A stretch of DNA of 38,428 nucleotides from an uncultured Parabacteroides sp. (lineage in GTDB: Bacteria; Bacteroidota; Bacteroidia; Bacteroidales; Tannerellaceae). Where the stretch lies: the NCBI GenBank assembly GCA_900552465.1, contig URZO01000033.1:1-38428 (forward strand), given 5' to 3'. The position numbers were made by a program, and so were the translations under genes. Below are positions 7,594 through 16,248 of the stretch, piece after piece. Every line of letters begins with the position of its first letter. Within the stretch, counting starts at the first letter, position 1. Below the pieces are notes generated by a model. The model had not been told where the DNA came from. It saw nothing but the letters and a program-made list of their open reading frames with translations, and did not search any database.

Positions 7594-10500
7594 TTATTTG
7601 TAGCTGTAACCTGCTTTCTTCTGTGCACCGTTGGCATTTGTGCCCGGGATCAGAGTGAAGCCCCACTTGTATTCCTGGTCTGCCGGTAAGGTGTATTCAG
7701 GTTCGGGACGTGAATACCAGCTGTCATAACCGGCCAAGCCCTGTTGTTTGAGGTCAACGCATACTTCAACGAAGTTACGCGGCGTAATGTCGTTGATATG
7801 TGTCTGGCGAGGTTTGTCGTACGGACCGATTTCCGGACGGTTGGCAATCTCTTCCGGTGTGAAGTTGTTCCACTGGTACGGACGGTTTGTCGTCTTGCCG
7901 GCGTCGAAATCTTCTACGGAGTTGCGCATGGCGTTAAATTCCATTTCGTCGTCTGCTACAATCAACAGGTTCTTACCCTTGCCGCCCAATGAGATCCAGC
8001 GTGTATCGCAATGGTGGCCGTTTTCCTGCGGGCGTACATAGGGGAAGTATTGTGCTTCCGCCGTGCTCTTATACTGTCCGATCGGATAACCGGCTTTGCG
8101 ATCCCAATAGTTTTCCAGCGGACCGCGGCCGAAGTATTCTAATTGATCCATCGTCACCGGTAGACGGAAACGGACACCGATACGCGGAACAACCATCTTG
8201 TCACGCTCGCTGACATTACTGCGGCCCGGTGAGAAGGTTGCTGTTGCAGTCGATTCGGAAATACCGATCTTCACGCCATCCAGATGAGCCGGAGTGAAGT
8301 GGGTTGCCACATTCATGACACCGTCAGGATAGATCTTATAGGTTACCAGGAACTGGTTGCCGGCCGGCAGCTTGTAGTCGACCTCTACGATCGCATTGCC
8401 GTCGACGATTTCGCCTGTCGCACTTGTTACGTTGAAGTTACGGCTGGAGATTTCCCAGATCTCGAGACGAGCCGGGTTGCCGCTTCCGTAGTCGTTGTCG
8501 TTCGGAGCGCGCCAGAAGTTCGGCTGGATACCGAACCCTTCGTGGAAGTATTCCGTGCCGCCCACTTTGTAAGAGGTAACGACGCCGGCTTTCTTGTCGA
8601 ATACGAAGTTTACTTTGGATGAAGTCACTTTCAGAGCATTTCCTTCTTCCGATACGGCGAGCTTCGGACCACCTGCCTTGTAAGCCGTTTTCCCGGCTGT
8701 AACAGGTAATACAAACTGATCCTGTGCGATGTCGTATGCGGCAGGAATAACGCCGTCCTGCTTCGTAGTTGTTACAACGAAGTTAACCGTATAGTCTACG
8801 CCAGCTTCCGGTTTCAATCCTTCTACAGGGATCGTGATTTCCTGTGAAGCCTGCGGAGCCAGGTCGAGCGACATCTTATTGCTCTTGATCACTTTATTGT
8901 TAGCCTTGACCGTGTAGCTGATCATGTAATCTTTCAAACCTGTGAAATAGAAACGGTTTGTAATCTTGAATACGCCGTTAGCAGCATCCACAGCCTCGAA
9001 ACCGATATTCTGGTGGGCATATTTCACCTCTTCCATTGCCGGATGCGGCGTGCGGTCCGGGTTTACAATACCGTTGCAAAGGAAGTTACCGTCGCTCGGC
9101 ATATCCTTACCGAAGTCGCCACCGTAAGCATAATAGTCTCTTCCGTTTTCATCTTTGACAAGAATGCCCTGGTCCACCCAGTCCCAGATATAACCGCCCT
9201 GGAGGTTCGGATATTTGTAGATTGCTTGCCACTGGTCCCAAAGGTTACCGGTAGAGTTACCCATTGCATGCGCATATTCAGAAGGAGCAATCGGCCGGTC
9301 GCTACCGTTCTTGCCGATTTCTTCCAGCCATTTTGCGCTCGGATACTGAGGCACGTACATGTCGGAGTTCCATTCCCACTGTGCGCGTTCGTAGTTAACC
9401 GGACGGCCCATCATTGTTTTCTCTTTATCCTTTATATACAGATAAGTCTGATAGAAGTTGTAGCCGTTTCCTGCCTCATTACCGAGTGACCAGAACGTTA
9501 CGGACGGATGATTCTTGTTGCGCTCGTACATGTTCATCGTGCGGTCCATGTGCGGTTTCAGCCATTCCGGGTTGTTACCTAACGTGCCGCCTTTGCGCAG
9601 ATTGTAATACATACCGTGAGATTCGATATTAGCTTCGTCGTACACATACAATCCGTATTCGTCGCAAAGCTCGTAGAACTTGCGATCCTGCGGATAGTGG
9701 CACAGGCGGACGGAGTTCAGGTTGTTCAGCTTCATCAGCTCGAAATCTTTGCGCATCAGTTCTTCCGGAACGTAATGGCCCGTCAGCGGGTTGTGCTCGT
9801 GGATGTTCACGCCTTTGAGCTTGATCGGTTGTCCGTTGAACAACAGCACGGTGTAAGGCTTGCCGTTGCCTGCAATCTGGTCGATCTGTTTGATTTCGAT
9901 GCGGCGGAAACCTACATTCTGCGGGACTACTTCCGTTACCTTGCCGTCTTCCTTGATCGTCATCAACAGTTTATACAGGTTCGGATGTTCAGCGTTCCAT
10001 GTCGCTACATTATCCAAAGTCTTTTCGAATGAAGTTGTCGCAATCGTGTTCGGGCTTACCCACAACTTGTTCTCTGCCGTAGCAGCCACATTGCCTTTTG
10101 CGTCCAGCAATTCGTATGTAACGTCGATGTCTTTCACTTTGTCGGAATGGTTTTTGATGTCCATTGCCAGACGGAAGATACCGTTTGTATACGTATCGTC
10201 GAGTGTGGAAACGACGCGGTAGTCATTCACGGCGATCTTAGGTTGCGACCACAGATATACGTCGCGTTCGATACCGCTTATGCGCCAGAAATCCTGGCAT
10301 TCCAGATAGGAGCCTGTGCTCCAACGGAAGATTTTCAGCGTCAGGACGTTCTTGCCCGGTTGCAGGTATTTGTTGATCAGGAACTCGGCCGGATTCTTGG
10401 AATCTTCGCTATAGCCGACTTCCTTGCCGTTTACATATACATATAAGCCCGATTTGGCTCCGGCGATGTTCAGATAGACATCGCGTCCGTCCCAAGTGGC

Positions 10501-10977
10501 AGGAATCTCGAAGTCGCGGCGGTAAACACCCACCGGGTTTGCTTCGGGCAGGAGCGGGGGCTGCGGGTTACGCGGCTTGAACTCGTATCCGTGGTTGGTA
10601 TAGATGGCAGTGCCGTGTCCCTGTACTTCCCAGTTGCCCGGAACCGTGATGTCGCTCCAGTCGGAGGTGCTGACAGAAGGGTCTGTGATATTGGCCGGGA
10701 GCTTTTTGTATGCATCTACAAAATAGAATTTCCACGTACCGTTCAATAGGGAATAGAAAGGGCTTTTCTCGTATCGGGAGGTGAGAGCCGTGGTGCGGTC
10801 TCCGTAGCTCATGAAAGAGGAGCGTGGCGCCTCTTTGTTGACGGCAACGACTTGTATGTCCTGCCAATAAGGCTTCGCCGGTTGGTTGACCGCATTGTCT
10901 GCCAACGCAGTGCCCAGGAGGAAACAACTCAATGCTCCTGCGAACATTGTTTTCTTGATCACGTGTTTCATATGCAT
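7594..10977 (-). CDS. GH2 beta-galactosidase, LacZ type, exported
   Basis: This 1127-residue glycoside hydrolase begins with a type I signal peptide (cleavage near TALA-DN), so it acts in the periplasm or outside. The order is an N-terminal sugar-binding domain (about 75-240), an Ig-like domain (245-360), the TIM barrel (365-660), a DUF4981-like domain, and a C-terminal beta-galactosidase small-chain domain (PNFWRAPNDND). The acid/base is E501 in GNEAGNG, and the nucleophile is E567 in SEYAHAMGNS. ATG 10971 is an equally good start, two codons later. It is the last gene of locus A and probably releases terminal beta-galactose, but GH2 members also cut other beta-linked sugars. Confidence 0.9.
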   Translation of the reverse strand: MHMKHVIKKTMFAGALSCFLLGTALADNAVNQPAKPYWQDIQVVAVNKEAPRSSFMSYGDRTTALTSRYEKSPFYSLLNGTWKFYFVDAYKKLPANITDPSVSTSDWSDITVPGNWEVQGHGTAIYTNHGYEFKPRNPQPPLLPEANPVGVYRRDFEIPATWDGRDVYLNIAGAKSGLYVYVNGKEVGYSEDSKNPAEFLINKYLQPGKNVLTLKIFRWSTGSYLECQDFWRISGIERDVYLWSQPKIAVNDYRVVSTLDDTYTNGIFRLAMDIKNHSDKVKDIDVTYELLDAKGNVAATAENKLWVSPNTIATTSFEKTLDNVATWNAEHPNLYKLLMTIKEDGKVTEVVPQNVGFRRIEIKQIDQIAGNGKPYTVLLFNGQPIKLKGVNIHEHNPLTGHYVPEELMRKDFELMKLNNLNSVRLCHYPQDRKFYELCDEYGLYVYDEANIESHGMYYNLRKGGTLGNNPEWLKPHMDRTMNMYERNKNHPSVTFWSLGNEAGNGYNFYQTYLYIKDKEKTMMGRPVNYERAQWEWNSDMYVPQYPSAKWLEEIGKNGSDRPIAPSEYAHAMGNSTGNLWDQWQAIYKYPNLQGGYIWDWVDQGILVKDENGRDYYAYGGDFGKDMPSDGNFLCNGIVNPDRTPHPAMEEVKYAHQNIGFEAVDAANGVFKITNRFYFTGLKDYMISYTVKANNKVIKSNKMSLDLAPQASQEITIPVEGLKPEAGVDYTVNFVVTTTKQDGVIPAAYDIAQDQFVLPVTAGKTAYKAGGPKLAVSEEGNALKVTSSKVNFVFDKKAGVVTSYKVGGTEYFHEGFGIQPNFWRAPNDNDYGSGNPARLEIWEISSRNFNVTSATGEIVDGNAIVEVDYKLPAGNQFLVTYKIYPDGVMNVATHFTPAHLDGVKIGISESTATATFSPGRSNVSERDKMVVPRIGVRFRLPVTMDQLEYFGRGPLENYWDRKAGYPIGQYKSTAEAQYFPYVRPQENGHHCDTRWISLGGKGKNLLIVADDEMEFNAMRNSVEDFDAGKTTNRPYQWNNFTPEEIANRPEIGPYDKPRQTHINDITPRNFVEVCVDLKQQGLAGYDSWYSRPEPEYTLPADQEYKWGFTLIPGTNANGAQKKAGYSYK

Positions 10978-11001
10978 TTTTAATTTAGATTAGCACTTTA
11001 G

Positions 11002-11088
11002 GAATTGAAAATTGAGAATTGAAAATTGAAAATTATGAAGAAACAAACTCTCTTTCATTTTCAATTCTCAATTCTCAATTACCAATTA
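11002..11088. repeat. AT-rich inverted repeat between the DUF3332 and GH2 genes
   Basis: The left arm 11002-11034 is made of AATTGAAAATTGAG-type units. The right arm 11054-11088 is its reverse complement with a few changes, and it runs into the stop codon of the DUF3332 gene. The intervening bases are about 20. It could fold into a long hairpin in the locus A message. Confidence 0.75.
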
Positions 11089-11640
11089 TCTTGCGGCGTA
11101 GAAAGAATAGCCTTCCGCAACCTGCTTGAATGCAAGTACACCGGCCTGGTTCAGTTCTACATTCATTTCCTTACCGTCGGGCAGGAACATGACAACTTCG
11201 TCATTGCCTTTAAACTGCAGCAGCTTGGTTGCTTCGCCGTCTGCTTCGACGCTCCAGCTCTGGTCTGCTTCATTGAAAACAAGATCAACCGCTTTTTCTT
11301 CTCCCTCTTTCTGGATATGATAGCCGTCTTTCTTTGTCTCAATTGCATACGTACCGTCTTTTGTTTCGATCGTCTTTACTGTGCCTGCATCAGCAACAGG
11401 GTTGCTTCCGCTCCAGAATTCGATGGAGTTTAAAACCAAAACGTCTGCCAATGCAGATATTTCGTAAACCGGTACGATCCAGAATGCGATGAATACGAGT
11501 TCGTTTACGAACTTGCTATCGATGTTTCTGTTCCAATCCAACAGTTTATTGGATAATCCGAACGATCCGATACATGATGAGAATAATACACTGCTGGCAA
11601 GAGTTGTTGCCACTAATACTGTTAAGCTTTTTTTCTTCAT
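11086..11640 (-). CDS. DUF3332 lipoprotein
   Basis: This 184-residue protein has a lipoprotein signal ending LFSSC, with C23 as the lipidation site. A hydrophobic, possibly membrane-inserting, segment follows at about residues 43-75 (ELVFIAFWIVPVYEISALAD, then NSIEFWSG), which is the hallmark of DUF3332. The C-terminal half is a beta-rich globular part that repeats short KDGTYAIETKKDGY-like strands. The biochemical function of the family is unknown. It lies 19 bases after the TolB-like gene and before the GH2 gene, inside locus A. It may have been picked up by the operon or may serve envelope maintenance. Confidence 0.82.
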   Translation of the reverse strand: MKKKSLTVLVATTLASSVLFSSCIGSFGLSNKLLDWNRNIDSKFVNELVFIAFWIVPVYEISALADVLVLNSIEFWSGSNPVADAGTVKTIETKDGTYAIETKKDGYHIQKEGEEKAVDLVFNEADQSWSVEADGEATKLLQFKGNDEVVMFLPDGKEMNVELNQAGVLAFKQVAEGYSFYAAR

Positions 11641-11659
11641 GAATATTTAATGTTTACAG

Positions 11660-13120
11660 TTAATCTGGGGACGAAGATAGCAATTTATTTCGGATTAGTT
11701 TGAGGCTGTGTTCGTTTTCTGTAACAGAGCTTTTGATAAGCTCCGGTAAATTGAATGTTTTGGTAAATGTTTTATAGAACTCCGGATCTTCTTGAGGAAC
11801 CATGAAAGGTTTACCTGCAAATCCAGTCTCCGGGTCGAAAGACGCGATGAATGGATGTGCCCAAAGCCCATCTATACGTTTGCTGCTGAACACAAACCAT
11901 TTCCCGGTCGACGACCAGGTATGGAAACTCTCGACATTGTCACTGTTTACTTCTTGCATGTTCCGGATATTCCCGTTTTGCAGGTTTAATAGATAGAGTT
12001 CGCTTTCCGGATGCCATATCGAGAAGTTCCCGTAACCGGAACAGGTAAACATCAGGTAGTTCCCGTCCGGCGATACCCGCGGGAAAGAGATACTTTTGTG
12101 CAAGGCCGATGCGTTGTAAACACATTCCGGCTTGCCGAAGATTCCGTTTTGTGCATCGAACGATACTTTGTACAGGTCGTAGTAAATACTGTCCAACGGT
12201 GTTTGTGGGGTAATGGCTTTGCTGCGGCAGAAATAAAGAGTTTCTCCGTTCGGGCTCCAGGCCGGGAATGTCTCCATCCACTCCGGGCCGTAGATGAGGG
12301 AATCGGTGATCATACGGTGTGTTTCGCAATCCCATACGATCAGGTCTGATTCCAGGTCCGATACCTCGATCGGCTTTTTTCCCGTGGAATGGAAGAATTG
12401 CTGGATCTCATTGACCGAATAAGCGATATATCGTCCTCCCGGATGCCAGGCAGCATACGTGCCGCCGTTGTTCATCCCTTCTTTCTTTATGTTTACTTTT
12501 TCTACATTCCCATTCCGGGAGATGATTGTTCCACCGGCTTTTCCCCGGATGTGCAGCATCATTGTTTCCGGATTGTTCCGGCAGAAAGTATGGCAGTTCA
12601 TGCATTCCGACTTGGCGGATTTATTCGCGATGATGGGCGTTACTTCATACGAAGTCAGGTCGCGCTGGTAAATCCCCATCTCGTTCCACAGCTCATATCC
12701 GGGATATAGCAGGCGGTAGACTAAATGCGGATCGACCGGCTCTGTCGAAATCGTGTTCCGGATATCTTTGTATTGTATCCATTTCCCGTCTCTCCGGATG
12801 CAGATGCGGATGTAGAAGTCTTTTCCTGCTGTAGTGGTAACCAGGGCTTTCCATTTCCCGGCTGGGATGCGGACATTTGTGTCCCGGGATTTTCGGGAGA
12901 AGAATATCTGCCCTTCAGAACCGATTTCGATGTAAAAGGCATCTCCTTCTTCTGTTATCTGGAAATTAGGGGCTGCTATATTGCAGGGAAATGTTACATC
13001 TGTATAATCCGGAAAAAGGACAGGGCTGGCTTCTGTCTGTCTGTCCGGTGTAACGCGTTCGGGCTGGCAAGCCGTCAGGAAAAGAAGTGTATATAATATA
13101 ATGTATATGTATCGTGTCAT
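11660..13120 (-). CDS. TolB-like beta-propeller lipoprotein with a CxxCH motif
   Basis: This 486-residue protein has a lipobox ending FLTAC (C18), so it should be anchored in the envelope. After a beta-sandwich-like region (about 40-130) there is one CMNCH motif at residues 173-177, the covalent heme c site pattern, with another cysteine at C180. The rest has PD40/WD40-like repeats typical of TolB propellers (YAAWHPGGRYIAYSVN, FPAWSPNGETLYFCRS, FPRVSPDGNYLMFTCS, FHTWSSTGKWFVFSSK). Relatives are sometimes annotated as cytochrome c biosynthesis proteins. Heme binding is inferred from the motif only. It starts about 6 bases after the DUF6057 gene, with which it forms a tight pair. Confidence 0.78.
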   Translation of the reverse strand: MTRYIYIILYTLLFLTACQPERVTPDRQTEASPVLFPDYTDVTFPCNIAAPNFQITEEGDAFYIEIGSEGQIFFSRKSRDTNVRIPAGKWKALVTTTAGKDFYIRICIRRDGKWIQYKDIRNTISTEPVDPHLVYRLLYPGYELWNEMGIYQRDLTSYEVTPIIANKSAKSECMNCHTFCRNNPETMMLHIRGKAGGTIISRNGNVEKVNIKKEGMNNGGTYAAWHPGGRYIAYSVNEIQQFFHSTGKKPIEVSDLESDLIVWDCETHRMITDSLIYGPEWMETFPAWSPNGETLYFCRSKAITPQTPLDSIYYDLYKVSFDAQNGIFGKPECVYNASALHKSISFPRVSPDGNYLMFTCSGYGNFSIWHPESELYLLNLQNGNIRNMQEVNSDNVESFHTWSSTGKWFVFSSKRIDGLWAHPFIASFDPETGFAGKPFMVPQEDPEFYKTFTKTFNLPELIKSSVTENEHSLKLIRNKLLSSSPD

Positions 13121-13126
13121 ATTTGT

Positions 13127-14506
13127 TTATTGCTGGTTTTGTTGATAACGGTTCAGGATTTCCTGATAGAGAGGCGGCATTCCGGGATAAGAGAAGGCCT
13201 GTATGCGCGGCAGGTTCTCAACAAACTGTTTCTGCCGGTTACTCAATATCAGGTAGCTCATCAGGTATTCGAATGCCATTTGGTTGGAAGAATCCTGGTC
13301 ACAGATATAGATTAGTTCCGGCCCCAGATTCTGTATATTGGAGAACCGGGCTTTCTTCTCTTCCGTATATGGCAGCGCTTTCAGGCCGGGAACCTGGCCG
13401 GTATAGGCTATTTTCTCGTATTCCCCGGCTTGTTTCCGGTAAAATAAAGATTGTTTGAGAACCCGGATAAAGCGAAGGGCGACTTCCGGGCGTCCGTTGG
13501 CAATGTTATAGCGGATCAGGTTCGTCAGGTTGGGCGCTGTCTCTCCGTTGACGACCAGCGACTCGAAGGCCCATCGTTGCGCCTCGTTCAGATATCCTAA
13601 CTGTTCGTAGATATAATGTCCGTACCGGCTTTGCTGCGCGTCGCCCGTCCAGGGTAAAAAGAGGGAGTTGATGCCGTAACTCTGCGAATAGTTCAACAGG
13701 TCATAAGGCATGCGACCCGTATGGTAAAGCGCCATATTTCGGAAATAGTCGTTCAATTGGTTTTCTCCCCTGTATTTCCGGGTACAGTCGAGAACTTGCT
13801 CCCATTCCTGCTTCTTGAGATGATCCTCCGCCTCGAGCAGTAACCGTTCGCGCATATTATAAGAGTATATAAATATATAGAAAGTCCCGGCCGCATAGAT
13901 CCCTATACAGAGAATACTGCAACCGGCATACCTCTTTTTATGCTTTCCGAATCGTGATAAGGAAAGAGCGGAAAGCTGTGTCGCCACACAGACCGAAAGC
14001 GCAACGGCCGGATATATCCAGCCCAGTGCAAAGCCCGTTAACAGGAAAAAGGGCAGGAGAGTTATATAGAATATCTTTTTAGGCAGAAATGATAGCAGGA
14101 ACAGTAAGAAAAAACAACAGAAAAGGCTGGTTGCCCAACTGATTTCAAAACCAAGCGATTCAAATTGCACGAATAAGTACAAAGGAGGCAGGATCGCCAA
14201 ATGCAGCGGATCGTGTTTCCCGGTCAGCCGCTTGCAACAGAGCTCCGGAAACGGATAAAGGAGCGACAGAATAAACGCGAATATAACTTTTCCTGTATAA
14301 GGCAGGTAAAAGAATTGGACGATGAAGTTCGCCAGATATTCCCCGAGTTTGCCGGGGACGGATAAAAATGTATTCAGGTAAGCGTGGGAAAACAGAAACA
14401 GGTTTTGTTGTTCGTGATAGGGAAAAAGGTAAGCCAGGCTGTCCATGAACATGAACAGAAACAAGCCGTAAAGAGCGGTAAAGAGTAGCCAGTGAATATA
14501 CTTCAT
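13127..14506 (-). CDS. DUF6057 membrane protein
   Basis: This 459-residue protein has about six or seven hydrophobic segments in its first half, from the start to about residue 215. A soluble helical region follows, resembling tetratricopeptide-type repeats (EDHLKKQEWEQVLDCTRKY, EQLGYLNEAQRWAFESLVV, NGRPEVALRFIRVLKQ). This layout fits the DUF6057 family of Bacteroidetes, whose function is unknown. The open frame extends to a GTG at 14521, but that lies inside a hairpin. ATG 14506 starts directly at the first membrane segment, and I prefer it. The tight coupling to the TolB-like gene suggests one functional unit in the envelope. Confidence 0.78.
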   Translation of the reverse strand: MKYIHWLLFTALYGLFLFMFMDSLAYLFPYHEQQNLFLFSHAYLNTFLSVPGKLGEYLANFIVQFFYLPYTGKVIFAFILSLLYPFPELCCKRLTGKHDPLHLAILPPLYLFVQFESLGFEISWATSLFCCFFLLFLLSFLPKKIFYITLLPFFLLTGFALGWIYPAVALSVCVATQLSALSLSRFGKHKKRYAGCSILCIGIYAAGTFYIFIYSYNMRERLLLEAEDHLKKQEWEQVLDCTRKYRGENQLNDYFRNMALYHTGRMPYDLLNYSQSYGINSLFLPWTGDAQQSRYGHYIYEQLGYLNEAQRWAFESLVVNGETAPNLTNLIRYNIANGRPEVALRFIRVLKQSLFYRKQAGEYEKIAYTGQVPGLKALPYTEEKKARFSNIQNLGPELIYICDQDSSNQMAFEYLMSYLILSNRQKQFVENLPRIQAFSYPGMPPLYQEILNRYQQNQQ

Positions 14507-14516
14507 AAAAGAATGA

Positions 14517-14546
14517 AACACGAGAGGATATGATTCCTCCCGTGTT
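14517..14546 (-). terminator. hairpin after susD of locus A, possible attenuator
   Basis: AACACGGGAGGA pairs with TCCTCTCGTGTT on the minus strand at 11 of 12 positions across a 6-base loop, and TTTCATTCTTTT follows. It lies between susD and the DUF6057 gene. It may partly stop transcription or protect the susCD message from 3' decay. Confidence 0.7.
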
Positions 14547-14569
14547 TGTTATGACAAATATTTAGATAT

Positions 14570-16225
14570 TTACTTTGTTGGATATCCCGGATTCTGTACC
14601 AATGCTGGATTCAGGTCGATTTCTTCCTGCGGAATCGGGAACAGGTAGTTGTGATCTTCATATTTACTACCGGTCAGTTTGATGTTCTCTCCCTGATACA
14701 GGATACATTTCTTTCCGTTATCCTCTTTTGGTGCATTCGGATCGTCAACCATCATGTATTTCATTCCTAAGAACGGAGCGTTCAATACATCTTTAGCGAT
14801 ACCCCAACGGCGGATGTCCCATTTACGTTTGCTTCCTTCGAGGGCAAACTCAACACGCCATTCGTTACGGATACGTTGGCGGAGTGCGTCTTGCGTGCCG
14901 CAATAGGTCGGTTTGCTTGCATCTGTGTTTTGCAGTTCCGGCATACCGACACGACGACGTACTTGGTTTACGGCTTCAAAAGCAGAAGCATCTAATCCTG
15001 TAATTTCATTTTTAGCCTCTGCATAAGTCAATAGAACTTCTGCATAGCGGATTACATGCCAGTCTTTTCCCATATCCCAGCCTGTTGATTGCGGGTCGAT
15101 GCTCGGATCCAACCATTTTTGCTGGTAATAACCGGTAGCTGTTGCGTCGTTATGCTGGGCAACACCCGTCGAGCCACTTGATTTCAGAGGAGCTGTCTTG
15201 ATTGTTACGCCATACATTTCTTCGCCGTCATGCAGTACACAAACTTCCAGACGAGGGTCACGATCTTTGAACGGATTTGCCGGGTCATAGGTTGTTGACT
15301 TATCAATCGGAGAACCGTCAGCACATTCGAATGCATCGACCAAGCTCTGGGTCGGATTGATACCTCCCCAGCCTTTTGTCGGGAAACATTCCCAACCAAT
15401 CAGGTAGTGGGTAAGTTCAGGAGCATTGAATTGTCTTACCAAGATGGCCTCTTTGCAGGCTTCCTGCTCTTCCCAGAACAATTTAGCATATTGTCCTGTG
15501 TTATTGGCATCAAACAATTCATATTCACCGGAATCCATTACAGCCTTAGCTGCTTCAGCTGCCGTATCGAAATGCTTGAAATATAATGCTGCACGAGCTT
15601 TCATTGCGTTGGCTGCGCCTTTTGTAGCACGGCCGTAATCGCTACTACCCCATTGTGCCGGCAGATGGGCGGCTGCATAGTCAAAATCTTCTATTACTTT
15701 GGCATATACTTCTTCGACCGGTGTACGGGTGATGTTTCCCATTTCTTTCAGGTCAACGGGTTGATCCACATAAGGAACGCCTCCGAATGTTTGAATAAGC
15801 CCAAAATAAATGAAGCCACGCAGAAAACGGGCTTCGCCCATTACTGCTTCTTTGTCTGCCTGATCGTAATCAGGAATATTGTCTATTTTAGTCAATAAAA
15901 TATTGCAGGCACGAATCGCTTTGTAATCATCACTCCATCCCATATCAGCCGGGTCGTAAATACCTTTTGATACATTTCCAGCCGCCCATTTGATACCGTG
16001 TACGGCATTATCGGACTCGATATCACCGTCAACATCTCCATTATATTTTCCTGGCATAACCTGGCGATATACATCGGCAATAAACATTTTTGCATCATTG
16101 GGGGTTTTCCAGAAGCTACCGTCAGACAGTTCATCATCCGGTATACGATCTAAGAAATCGCTGCATGAACTGAAACCGAATAATGTGATAGCCAGAAGAG
16201 CTATGTATATAAAATTCTTTTTCAT
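14570..16225 (-). CDS. SusD-family glycan-binding lipoprotein (locus A)
   Basis: This 551-residue protein carries a lipobox ending FSSC (C21) and the SusD start SDFLDRIPDDEL. The N-terminal helical tetratricopeptide-like part has EARFLRGFIYFGLIQTFGGV, and the C-terminal RagB/SusD part has LLTYAEAKNE, RRRVGMP, IRNEWRVEFALEGSKRKWDIRRWG and the closing FPIPQEEIDLNP. SusD proteins sit on the cell surface as the lid of the SusC channel and capture the glycan. It starts 23 bases after its SusC partner. The glycan cannot be told from the sequence. Confidence 0.95.
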   Translation of the reverse strand: MKKNFIYIALLAITLFGFSSCSDFLDRIPDDELSDGSFWKTPNDAKMFIADVYRQVMPGKYNGDVDGDIESDNAVHGIKWAAGNVSKGIYDPADMGWSDDYKAIRACNILLTKIDNIPDYDQADKEAVMGEARFLRGFIYFGLIQTFGGVPYVDQPVDLKEMGNITRTPVEEVYAKVIEDFDYAAAHLPAQWGSSDYGRATKGAANAMKARAALYFKHFDTAAEAAKAVMDSGEYELFDANNTGQYAKLFWEEQEACKEAILVRQFNAPELTHYLIGWECFPTKGWGGINPTQSLVDAFECADGSPIDKSTTYDPANPFKDRDPRLEVCVLHDGEEMYGVTIKTAPLKSSGSTGVAQHNDATATGYYQQKWLDPSIDPQSTGWDMGKDWHVIRYAEVLLTYAEAKNEITGLDASAFEAVNQVRRRVGMPELQNTDASKPTYCGTQDALRQRIRNEWRVEFALEGSKRKWDIRRWGIAKDVLNAPFLGMKYMMVDDPNAPKEDNGKKCILYQGENIKLTGSKYEDHNYLFPIPQEEIDLNPALVQNPGYPTK

Positions 16226-16248
16226 ATTTCTATATTATAATCTGTTAT

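Noticed and set aside
9013..9489. Plus-strand open frame of 158 codons opposite the GH2 gene
   Set aside because: It is antisense to the catalytic barrel of a clearly real gene and has no recognisable domain. Similar shadows occur opposite most long genes here.
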